Assembly: GCF_947305105.1 (NCBI RefSeq) | Contig: NZ_CAMZCS010000009.1 | Span: forward strand, 33,349-97,348 | Direction: 5' to 3' | Length of the DNA: 64,000 nucleotides | Source: an uncultured Fibrobacter sp. | Lineage (GTDB): Bacteria > Fibrobacterota > Fibrobacteria > Fibrobacterales > Fibrobacteraceae | Part shown: positions 49,586 to 58,400 of the stretch, piece by piece | Layout of the letters: each line of letters begins with the position of its first letter | Position numbering within the stretch: the stretch's first letter is position 1 | Made by a program: the position numbers and the translations under genes | Notes under the pieces: model-generated | Told to the model about the DNA's origin: nothing | Seen by the model: the letters and a program-made list of their open reading frames with translations, nothing else | Database searches by the model: none

Positions 49586-49610
49586 AGCCCTCTCGAAAGA
49601 GAGGGCTTTT
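49586..49610 (+). terminator. Terminator after tRNA-Asp copy 2
   Basis: AGCCCTCTC / GAGAGGGCT stem with GAAA loop followed by T4; same hairpin as after copy 1. Confidence 0.92.
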
Positions 49611-49666
49611 CGTTTGTACTGAATTTGTACTGAATAAAAAAAGAACCCGTTTCCGGGATCTTTTTT

Positions 49667-49746
49667 AGTGGTTAGTAAGCAGTGGCGAGACAATTGTGGA
49701 GCAAAGCTCCACCACTGTCTACTGTTTACTGCCTACTGTCTACTAA
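49667..49746. repeat. Heptamer repeat array downstream of glyS
   Basis: agtggttagtaagcagtgg on one side and ctactgtttactgcctactg on the other form an imperfect inverted pair between the tRNA-Asp terminator and the glyS stop. Confidence 0.55.
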
Positions 49747-49747
49747 G

Positions 49748-51160
49748 CTAGCAGCCGAGTTTTGCGGAGAGGTAAGCTTCGAGTTCGTCGATCTTCACCA
49801 GTTCCTGCTTCATGGAGTCGCGTTCGCGAACCGTCACGAAGCCGAGCTTTGCCGGATCGGATTCACCCTCGCCCACCGTGTCGAAGTCAACGGTCACGCA
49901 GAACGGCGTGCCGAGTTCGTCCTGACGGCGGTAGCGCTTACCGATGGACTGCGTTTCATCGTATTCCACGTTCCAGCGGTTGAGGAGTTTCTGGTAGAGT
50001 TCTTCGGCCTTGGCCTTCACCTGGCCCTTCTTCACGAGCGGGAGAACGGCAACCTTCACCGGAGCAATCTTCGGGTCAAAGTGGAGCACGGTACGTTCGT
50101 CGTTTTCGAGCTTTTCCACGTCGTAGGCGTCGCAGAGGAGCACGAGGAGCAGACGTTCCACACCGAGGGACGGTTCCACCACGTACGGGATGTAACGCTT
50201 GTTCTGGACCGGGTCAATGTATTCCTGCTTGACCTTGGATTCGTTCTGGTGCTGCGTCAAATCGTAGTTCGTACGGCTGGCGATACCCCAGAGTTCGCCC
50301 CAACCGAACGGGAATTCGTATTCGACGTCGGTGGTGCCGTTGGAGTAGTGGGAAAGTTCTTCCTTGGCATGTTCGCGGAGGCGGAGCTTTTCCTTGTTCA
50401 CGCCGAGGTCGTTTACGAGCCAGTCGAAGCAGTACTTGCGCCAGAAATTATACCAGTCAAGTTCGGTGCCCGGTTCGCAGAAGAATTCAAGTTCCATCTG
50501 TTCGAATTCGCGGGTACGGAAGATGAAGTTACCCGGAGTGATTTCGTTACGGAAGGACTTACCGATTTGTCCCACACCGAACGGGATACGCGGGCGGACG
50601 TTGTCGACAATGTTCTTGAAGTCAACGAAGATACCCTGAGCCGTTTCCGGACGGAGGTAAACCTTGTTGCCTTCGCCTTCGATCACACCGATTTCGGTCT
50701 GGAACATCAGGTTGAATGCGCGGGGCTTGGTCCAGTCGGTCTTGCCACAGGTCGGGCATTCAATCTTGTTGTCCATCATCATCTGGTGGACTTCATCAAA
50801 GTTCTTGCCGGCGCAGCAGCCTTCGCCGAGCTTGTCTTCCAAAAGCTGGTCGGCACGGAAACGTTCGTGGCAAGCGAGGCAGTCGACCAGCGGGTCAGAG
50901 AAGTTGCCCACGTGGCCAGAGGCCTTCCAAACGCGGGGGTTCAAAAGAATGGAGCTATCGAGACCGAGCACATCCTGGCGGCTGGTCACAAACTTCTTCC
51001 ACCAGAGGTTCTTGATGTTGCGCTTCAGTTCCACGCCATACGGACCGTAGTCCCAAGTGTTGGCGAGGCCGTCGTAAATTTCGGAGCCGGGGAAAATGAA
51101 ACCGCGGCGCTTGCAGAGGGAGATGATGTCCTTGAGGGCATCCTGAACTTTCTTTGCCAT
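49748..51160 (-). CDS. glyS: Glycyl-tRNA synthetase, dimeric (alpha2) class II type
   Basis: A 470-residue synthetase of the eukaryote/Gram-positive single-chain type, not the bacterial alpha2beta2 form. N-terminal motif 1 region KRRGFIFPGSEIYDGLANTWDYGPYG; a zinc-type insert (CLACHERF ... CCAGKN ... CPTCGKTDW); motif 2 FRNEITPGNFIFRTREFEQMELEFF; motif 3 PYVVEPSLGVERLLLVLL; C-terminal anticodon-binding domain (APVKVAVLPLVKK). The start at 51160 (MAKKVQDALKDI) follows AAAGGA. The gene is flanked on both sides by heptamer repeats. Confidence 0.96.
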   Translation of the reverse strand: MAKKVQDALKDIISLCKRRGFIFPGSEIYDGLANTWDYGPYGVELKRNIKNLWWKKFVTSRQDVLGLDSSILLNPRVWKASGHVGNFSDPLVDCLACHERFRADQLLEDKLGEGCCAGKNFDEVHQMMMDNKIECPTCGKTDWTKPRAFNLMFQTEIGVIEGEGNKVYLRPETAQGIFVDFKNIVDNVRPRIPFGVGQIGKSFRNEITPGNFIFRTREFEQMELEFFCEPGTELDWYNFWRKYCFDWLVNDLGVNKEKLRLREHAKEELSHYSNGTTDVEYEFPFGWGELWGIASRTNYDLTQHQNESKVKQEYIDPVQNKRYIPYVVEPSLGVERLLLVLLCDAYDVEKLENDERTVLHFDPKIAPVKVAVLPLVKKGQVKAKAEELYQKLLNRWNVEYDETQSIGKRYRRQDELGTPFCVTVDFDTVGEGESDPAKLGFVTVRERDSMKQELVKIDELEAYLSAKLGC

Positions 51161-51485
51161 TTTATATCCTTTATCGGCAGGCTCTTTGGCGTGCCGGACT
51201 AGGAACCTACCTGGATGATAGGCCCTGACGGAGTGCAAATTTAGCAAATAGTGGTTAGTGGTTGGTGGTTAGTGGTTAGGAAAAAAAGGAAAAAGGAACT
51301 CATGATATGAAAAGACGAGAGATTTTCTAGTATATAAACATGCCTATTTTTGCATTTTTCTTTCGTCTTTCGTCTGTAGCCCGCCCTAGCGGGCATTCTC
51401 TCGTCTAATAAAAGATGACAAGTCCAAGGATTCTAGAAACAATGGGTTCATATTCAACATTACTGAAAAGTTGTATATTTTCAAC
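51161..51485. other. Intergenic region between glyS and the PAP2 gene
   Basis: 325 bp. It contains an AGTGGTT heptamer array (51247-51283), a ctttcgtctttcgtctgtag segment like the one before aspS, and agcccgccctagcgggc as a hairpin. No gene seen. Confidence 0.5.
51247..51283. repeat. AGTGGTT heptamer repeat upstream of glyS
   Basis: Five tandem, slightly varied units (agtggttagtggttggtggt then tagtggtt). Confidence 0.7.
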
Positions 51486-52343
51486 ATGAGAAATCTGGTC
51501 TACGTTATTTTATTTGCAACAGCAGTCGCCTTCGCACAAGGAGGCAACTCAGCAGCAATTCAAAGCGCAGATTTCTCGGCGACAAATGATTCCACTCAAA
51601 AACTATCTCCGTTTGACCACCTAGGCAGCAATATGCTCTGGAGCCTCGTCGGTTGGCCATTCCTTTTCCACGCGACCGGTAGCGCAGCCACATATTACCT
51701 TTCCACAAACGATTACGACCTCATGGTGGCGAGGTTTGCCGCACGCCAAAACACTGTCGCTTTTGGCATCGCATTCACTCCGGGGATGGCCATGGGAACC
51801 GTCTTCCCCTTTCTCGTTCCCGGGTACATGTACTTTATCAGTAGCAACAAGGCTCTAAACAATACAGGAGCAGTTGCAGCGCAGGCAACCGCCGTCGCAT
51901 TCCTCTACAACAACATTCTCAAGGCCATTTCGGGACGAGCACACCCCAATGCCGAAAACAACAACGGAGAACTTTCACGCGATTTCAAGTGGGGATTCGG
52001 CAGGCGTGGCGTTTTTTACGGCTGGCCTTCTGGCCATTCCATGACAAACGCTTCACTGGCCATGAGTATCGCAAGCTACAACCGCGACAACCCTTGGATT
52101 GTTGCAGGCTGCGGGCTTTACGCAAGCTACGTTGCCACAAGTATGGTGCTAGGAGCCAAAGGCGAAGCACATTGGTTTTCCGATGCCATCGCAGGCACAT
52201 TGATGGGAGCATCCATCGGTTGGTACATCGGGAATACTTTCTATAAAGAAAAAACAGGGGCAACAAAAACAATACCCAAAGTCACCATCGCACCAGTATT
52301 CTATGACGATTATAAAGGTGCTGTCTTGAGCGTGCGAATCTAA
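51486..52343 (+). CDS. PAP2-family membrane phosphatase
   Basis: A 285-residue exported or membrane protein. The signal-like N-terminus (MRNLVYVILFATAVAFA) is followed by several hydrophobic helices. Phosphatase motifs: KAISGRAHP (motif 1), YGWPSGHSMTNAS (motif 2), and GAKGEAHWFSDAIAG (motif 3 with His and Asp). It probably dephosphorylates undecaprenyl pyrophosphate or another lipid phosphate in the envelope. The usual SR at the start of motif 3 is changed to GAK. The start at 51486 lies six nucleotides after TATATT with no Shine-Dalgarno, so the message may be leaderless. Confidence 0.85.
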   Translation: MRNLVYVILFATAVAFAQGGNSAAIQSADFSATNDSTQKLSPFDHLGSNMLWSLVGWPFLFHATGSAATYYLSTNDYDLMVARFAARQNTVAFGIAFTPGMAMGTVFPFLVPGYMYFISSNKALNNTGAVAAQATAVAFLYNNILKAISGRAHPNAENNNGELSRDFKWGFGRRGVFYGWPSGHSMTNASLAMSIASYNRDNPWIVAGCGLYASYVATSMVLGAKGEAHWFSDAIAGTLMGASIGWYIGNTFYKEKTGATKTIPKVTIAPVFYDDYKGAVLSVRI

Positions 52344-52488
52344 TAATGTGAGCAAAAACAACATTCACCATACCCGAATTGTGATACACCACACAATTTG
52401 AATATTTCGGCTATTTCTACAGAATTAAATAAGCTATTTCTTGGTGACAAATACCGCTAAATGATATATCTTTACCCCAACGATTATT

Positions 52489-53457
52489 ATGAAATTGCAT
52501 ATATCTATATTATTGCTTGCCCTCCCGTTTGCCGTTCTCGCGAAAGAAGACAACATTGCTGAAGATGCCATCCAGCGACTCGAAGAGAATGCCGCACTGA
52601 CTCTCGACGACGACGCTCTTGAATCCCTGAAAGAAATTTCCGACAATTCCGATGCGGGTCTGCACATGCACCCCGGTTCCACGGTCAAAAACGAACTCCA
52701 GGAAAGCGCTGCTGCCGAAGCAAGCGCCGATACGGCAGATAACCCGAACGAAATGAGCCAGGAAGAAGCCGACGCAGAACTCGCCGCCTTTACCGACTCC
52801 GCATTCGCGGGCCAGGAACTCAAGAAACTCCAGCTGGACATGACCACGGCCATCGTCCCGACCGAAAGCCGCCGAATCGCAGGCCCCTACGGGATCCGTA
52901 CCTACCGCATGCACCGCGGCATCGATTTGGGCCTTTGCCATGGTGAGAACCGCACTATCGTGGCCGCTTTTGCCGGAAAAGTCGTAAAAGTCCGCAATCA
53001 GGGCCGCCGCAGGGGCTATGGCAAGTACGTCATCCTGGACCACGGGAACGGCCTCACGACGCTTTATGCGCACCTCGCCAGCTGGAACGTGAACGTCGGC
53101 GACGAGCTCCAGGCCGGGGACACCATCGGCGTCGGAGGAAACACGGGCCGCTCGTTCGGGGCGCACCTGCACTTCGAGATGCGCTACGAGGGCATCTACA
53201 TCGACCCCGCCACCATTTTCAACTTTGAACAAGGCACATTCTGGAACGTGAGCGTCGAACTCGACCCTGAAAAGCTGCTCGCCGCCGAAGGCGGATTCCA
53301 GAAGGAACTGTCCAAGCACCGCTACTACAAAGTGCGCAGCGGAGACTGCCTCGGGAAAATCGCCCGCAAGTACGGCATCAGCATCCAGCGACTCAAGCAG
53401 TTGAACAACATCAAGGGCAACCTCATCCGTCCGGGTCAGGTTTTGCGCTGCTCCTAA
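52489..53457 (+). CDS. M23 peptidoglycan endopeptidase with C-terminal LysM
   Basis: A 322-residue periplasmic cell-wall hydrolase. The signal peptide is MKLHISILLLALPFAVLA. An acidic, mostly helical region (~20-120) precedes the LytM/M23 domain (~130-240), which has HRGIDLG and AHLHFEMRYEG (zinc ligands intact) and TLYAHLASWNVNVGD. LysM at ~277-321 (YYKVRSGDCLGKIARKYGIS, LNNIKGNLIRPGQVLRC) binds glycan. The order (catalytic then LysM) is the reverse of many homologues. No strong ribosome site before the ATG. A terminator follows. Confidence 0.92.
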   Translation: MKLHISILLLALPFAVLAKEDNIAEDAIQRLEENAALTLDDDALESLKEISDNSDAGLHMHPGSTVKNELQESAAAEASADTADNPNEMSQEEADAELAAFTDSAFAGQELKKLQLDMTTAIVPTESRRIAGPYGIRTYRMHRGIDLGLCHGENRTIVAAFAGKVVKVRNQGRRRGYGKYVILDHGNGLTTLYAHLASWNVNVGDELQAGDTIGVGGNTGRSFGAHLHFEMRYEGIYIDPATIFNFEQGTFWNVSVELDPEKLLAAEGGFQKELSKHRYYKVRSGDCLGKIARKYGISIQRLKQLNNIKGNLIRPGQVLRCS

Positions 53458-53483
53458 ACACAACGCTGCAATTTTCTGCATAG

Positions 53484-53515
53484 AAAAAGCGCATCCTGAA
53501 CAGGACGCGCTTTTT
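53484..53515 (+). terminator. Terminator of the M23/LysM gene
   Basis: 14-bp stem with one mismatch (AAAAGCGCATCCTG / CAGGACGCGCTTTT) and a T5 tail. It is symmetric enough to serve the convergent GH9 gene as well. Confidence 0.88.
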
Positions 53516-53530
53516 GAATCAGGAAACAAA

Positions 53531-55351
53531 TTACTTGAGTTTCTTGCCCTTCAAATCGTAGCGGATTCCGTTGCTTTCGATAAACACCTTGTGGCTGTCA
53601 AAACGCAGTTTCGGAGAGCCGTCGACAGCCTTTAACACCGGGCGAGCCTTCGGGAGAGCAACAACTCCATCGACAGCAAAAGACGGAGCAAATCCCGAAT
53701 TGAGCGCCTCAATGGCCCCCGCCAAATAGGCAATCGGAGAATTCCAGTTGATAGCGACCTCGTTGCTCGCATAGCTGCATTCGTCGTCCAGATAAGACTT
53801 GGCAGGAGCCCCGTTCACACGGTAATCCTTGCATTCCCATTCATTTTTACCGATATCCTCGCCGCCGGGCTGCGGGCCACCCACGAGCATCCCCGGTACC
53901 GGTTCATTGATTCCATCGGCCTGGCTCGGGCGATGATGCGGGTGCATCGGGGACTTGGAACCGAACCCAGTCACATAGGACATGTCCATCGGATTTTTTC
54001 CCAACAGGTAGTCGAGCGTACGCACCGCCGAATTGTAATACTTCTTGTCGGCAGTCAGGTAGTAGGCGTAAAGCAGCCAGACACCCATGTTGGCGGCCAC
54101 ACTGTTCGAGCCCCAGTAAAAGTCGCCCTTCGTCATGGGCACACCAAAGCCGGTCGAGGCATTTTTCACATAGCGGTCGGCAGCGGCAAGCAGACTGTCT
54201 TTCGCAGCAGCGGCATCACTGAACACATCCGAATGCGAAGCCTTGCTGTAGGTGACCAAGCCACTCATGTCAGCCCACCCCGGAATCGTCGTAAAAGCAC
54301 CTTCACTCTTGTACGAGGCATCCTTGGTCGTCACATAGAGTTCCGCAGCAGCAAAGTTCTTTTCGTCCTTGGCATTGTTGTCGGAGTAGGTTCCTGTAGC
54401 CACATCGTGCGGCTGCTTGTAGAACACGTTCGGGTTCGCTTCACCCCAGGCATACGCCTTTTTGGCAGCTTCAAGGGCCTTGGTTGCAAACGTGGCATCA
54501 AACTTCTCGTACACACGGGCGGCAACAGCCATCACCCCGGCAAAATCATACGTTGCCGTAACGCTTTTTCCAATGATATAACGAGTATCCACGTCTTCGT
54601 TCGGCATCACCGTGCCGCAGAACTGGAGCGTCGTAAGCTTGTGATAGACGCCCCCGTCCGCAGCCTGCATGGTCAGCATCCAATCCAGGTTGTACTTGAT
54701 TTCGACAAGCAAATCCGGCAGGTTACCGTCGGCCGGGATATTCCATTTGAGTTTGTCAAAATAAGCAGGGAAATGCTCATAGAGGCTCAGGAGCGTGTAG
54801 GTGGAAATGCCCGAATTCACGATGTACTTGCCGTAGTCGCCAGCATCGTACCAGCCCTTGGGGCTATCGACAGTACCACTGCCACCCGTGGCGGAGCTAT
54901 GGAAAGCCACACTCATGTCGGGGTGACCCGCACTGCGTTTCCACTTGCCCGCATATTGTTCGTCCAGAGCCATAGAAGCACGCTGGTAATAGAACCACTT
55001 CAAGAGCGCCTTCGACACCTCGCCGTAGGTATTGTCCGCGATTTTCAGGTCCTTGCGGACTTCTTGCCCGTTCACCTTGATGGTGTAAGTACCAGGAGTC
55101 TTGAGTTCGGAGAAATCAACGAGTTGTACACTTTGACCACTGCCATCCCAATTCGCGGCAGCCGAAGGAGTCACAGAAAGCACCGTCTGGCCCGACTGAT
55201 CGACAAAATCAACGTTACCACTCCCCTCGAACAGAGTAAGTTCCTTGAAACCACTCGTTCGATAGCCAATCTGGTTAATATAGGCCGTTGCAGCAAAAGA
55301 AACGCCAGACAAGGCAAGGATTACCGGAAGTGTTATTCTCTTTGTATTCAT
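53531..55351 (-). CDS. Secreted GH9 endoglucanase
   Basis: A 606-residue cellulase. Signal peptide MNTKRITLPVILALSGVSFA; N-terminal Ig-like CelD_N module (YINQIGYRTSGFKELTLFE, ~24-105); GH9 barrel (~110-570) with GWYDAGDYGKYIVNSG (catalytic Asp), HPHHRPSQADGI, and SNEVAINWNSPIAYLAGA with the catalytic Glu. The short basic C-terminus (GIRYDLKGKKLK) is of the Fibrobacter secreted-enzyme type. AGGAGAGAACG precedes the ATG. Unlike the GH9 at 6602 it has no FN3 modules and keeps the canonical DAGDY and NEVAIN motifs, so the two are distinct subtypes. Confidence 0.95.
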   Translation of the reverse strand: MNTKRITLPVILALSGVSFAATAYINQIGYRTSGFKELTLFEGSGNVDFVDQSGQTVLSVTPSAAANWDGSGQSVQLVDFSELKTPGTYTIKVNGQEVRKDLKIADNTYGEVSKALLKWFYYQRASMALDEQYAGKWKRSAGHPDMSVAFHSSATGGSGTVDSPKGWYDAGDYGKYIVNSGISTYTLLSLYEHFPAYFDKLKWNIPADGNLPDLLVEIKYNLDWMLTMQAADGGVYHKLTTLQFCGTVMPNEDVDTRYIIGKSVTATYDFAGVMAVAARVYEKFDATFATKALEAAKKAYAWGEANPNVFYKQPHDVATGTYSDNNAKDEKNFAAAELYVTTKDASYKSEGAFTTIPGWADMSGLVTYSKASHSDVFSDAAAAKDSLLAAADRYVKNASTGFGVPMTKGDFYWGSNSVAANMGVWLLYAYYLTADKKYYNSAVRTLDYLLGKNPMDMSYVTGFGSKSPMHPHHRPSQADGINEPVPGMLVGGPQPGGEDIGKNEWECKDYRVNGAPAKSYLDDECSYASNEVAINWNSPIAYLAGAIEALNSGFAPSFAVDGVVALPKARPVLKAVDGSPKLRFDSHKVFIESNGIRYDLKGKKLK

Positions 55352-55461
55352 CGTTCTCTCCTGGAAAACAATCTCACAATTCTAAATCTAGTGTAAAAAA
55401 CGAAAAAGGGGCTTTTTTGCATCAAAAAAAGTGTTTCCTACCGAAAACACATGTCAAAAAT

Positions 55462-58400
55462 TTACCGAAGCCGGCCAAAACGGCCCTTAAGTTTGGCCAA
55501 GGCATCGTCTTCGATGACTTCTTCGGCGTCATCGCCCTTGCGTTTGAACCTGAGAATTTCGAAGTCCTCGAGCAAGGCGGAGGCTTGTAGATAGAGCTCA
55601 GGATATTCGGATTCGTCGGAAGCGGTTCGCTCGATTTTGGAGAGGAGGTCACGGGCGGTTTTCAGTTCGTGGTCCTTCATGAATCGCGCCTTGAGGAAGG
55701 GACGGAACTTTTCACGGAGGTCCTTGACGGAAAGGTCAACCTTGTCATTGCGAGCCCCTTGAGCAAAGCAATCTCCAACCGACATATCTGCGCCGAGCAC
55801 GGCCAGTCTTTCGAACAAAGTATTTTCCTTGTGGTCGGGCAAGTAGAGCGCTGCAATTTTCGAGATAGACTTATTTTTCGCCATGAGTGCGGCAATGGCA
55901 TCGCGCGCGTGATCACCGCCCTGGCGCATCGCTACCGAGAACTCGCGGAGAATATCCCAGAACTTTACGAATGCTCCGGCTCCAAGAAGCGCCGATTCGT
56001 AGGTCGCACGCACAAGCGCAAGGCGCATTTCTTCGTCTTCGCTGCGGGTGTTTGCGGCAAGGTTCTTGAAGTCATGAATTTTCTTACCACGGGAAAACTC
56101 GAGACCCGAAAAACGCACACAACGGTTTGCGTCCAGATTGTCAGCGACAAGAGACTTCAAAACCCACGACTTGAGCGCCGTTTTGAAACCGTCGGAATAG
56201 AGGCCGCCCGTCTCGAGCATGTTCAGGCGGTCAACAATGAGCGTGGAGGCAGAATCGGTCACTTCGGCTAGCTCAGTGACCTTGCCAGGTTGGTGAGCCT
56301 GCCGAACCACTACACGCTTGCGGAAAGCTTGCCAGAACGCAGATTCTGCCGGAGTCATGAGCGCCGATTCGCCGAGGCGCCAGCCAAAGCGCATGTTACC
56401 AAGAGCAAAGTCAATACCGAACGTCACCAGAACGGGGCGCACCGCAGCAAAGAGCCGGAAACTCCCCCATTCCGGGTTAATTTCGGTGGAAAATTTCTCC
56501 GGGAATCCCTGCTTGAAGATTCTCGCATGAATCCGCAAGTGATTTTCTTTTTCAGGCGTGACCGTCGGGATGTCGCAATCGAGTTGCTTCATCTCGGCAA
56601 AGACTTCGTAGAGACTAAAGAGCGGAGCCTTGTGCGGGTTCGCCTTGAGCTTATCGCAGAAGGCGTCGTCGATAAACGTGCGCTTGCCTTCCAGTTGCTT
56701 TTTTGCATTCTTGGGCATCTCGCGGATGACGGATTCAGCCATCCATTCACGCCACTGGTGAATCGAGAGAGCAAGCGTCGCGGGCGTTACCTGCGGAAGC
56801 ATGTCGTAAGGCAAATCGAGCGTGATGCCGTCGCAGTCGCGGGTCGCATCAAAGACCATCTCGCCCATCACCATGCGGCTGGAACCGTCAAGCCCTTCAA
56901 TGCGGAACTGTTCAAGGGAGCCGCCGAGAGTGGGTTCCTGCGGTTTTGCGGCTTTCTTGCCCTTCGCCGAGGCATCGAAGGCGCGCGGGAACAAATCGCC
57001 TAGAGATTGCCGCGCTTCGCTCGCAATGACACCCTCTACACCAGTATCTAACTGGTCCAGCCAGAACTTCGCATCAAATTTCAGGAACTGGTCCGTATGT
57101 TCGCGAATGTAATCCTTAAGCGTCTTGATGGAATTCACCTCATGCGCAATGCGCACATAGTAATCCACCAGGGCATCTTCGCTAGGGGCAAGCCCGAATT
57201 GACGCTTGCGGGCCTCCAGCGCATGCAAGTCCTCGACGACGCGTTCATTGTGCGTCATGAAGGCAAACGGGCGCGCCATCTGGCCAAGCACTACGGCCTC
57301 GCGCCAGAAAATCTCTGCGCACTCGTCAGGATTCACGCGGGCGTAATCCACGCGATGGCCGCGGCTAATCACGAGTCCGCGGAAACTCACTTCCTCCACC
57401 GCTTCCACGAAACCGCGTTCCTGGTTCCACGTAGGCGCATACCAGCGACGCGTGCAGAAGGGTTCCGCTACCTGCATAATCCATTCCGGCTTGATTTCGG
57501 CGGCCTTGTTGAGGAAGATGCGGCTCGTCTCGCGCACCTCGGCACTAAAAAGCCATTCCGCACTCTTGCCGTAAAGGTCGCTGCCCGGGAACACATGCGT
57601 CTCGCGGCCGCTCACTAAGCGGTAGCAGCCGTTTTCCATGTCACGCAAGGCAACGCCACCCAGGAATCCCGAAAGCAAAGCGATGTGCAGGTTGTCGCGG
57701 TGGAAACTGTCAAGCGGACACACGCGATTTTCGAATTTCACGTCGAGGATGCGCCCGAACTGTTCGTACAAATCAATCCATTCGCGGCACCGCAAAAAAT
57801 GCAGGCTGTTCTTGTCGCAGAACTTGCGCAACTTATTCCAGGTCTTGCCATCCCATTCGGCGCAGAAGGCGTTCCACATGCAGATGAACGTGAGGAAATC
57901 GCTCTTGTGGCCCGCAAACTTGCGGTGCAGTTGGCGAATGCGGGTGCGTTCGGGTTCCTCGCTCGGTACCACACGCGGATCCTGGATGGAGAGCGCCGAG
58001 CAGACAATCAATGCGGGTTGCAACACGCCGGCATCGCGCGCACGCAAAAGCACGGCAGAGAGCGCCACATCCATCGGGAGGCGCGTCATCTCGCGGCCAA
58101 GCTTGGTCACATGTCCGCTGGCGTTATCGGCGGTCAATGCGCCGAGTTCAAAAAGCGTCTTGTACGCGTCGCGGAACGCCGAATGCGGAGGCGGCTGCAG
58201 GAACGGGAAATTCTCGAGTTCAAGCCCGAGGCTTCTCAACTGCAAGACCACGTTCGCGAGATTACTCCGCCGGATTTCCGGCTCCGTAAACTCGTCTCGC
58301 TTCTCGAAATCTTCGGGAGAATAAAGGCGTATGCAAACACCGGGCTTTACGCGCCCCGCACGCCCTGTGCGCTGCCGGGCACTCGCCTTCGAAATGTCCT

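Noticed and set aside
49299..49610. Repeated tRNA-Asp units as a CRISPR-like array
   Set aside because: Only two units, and the repeated part is a complete tRNA with terminator.
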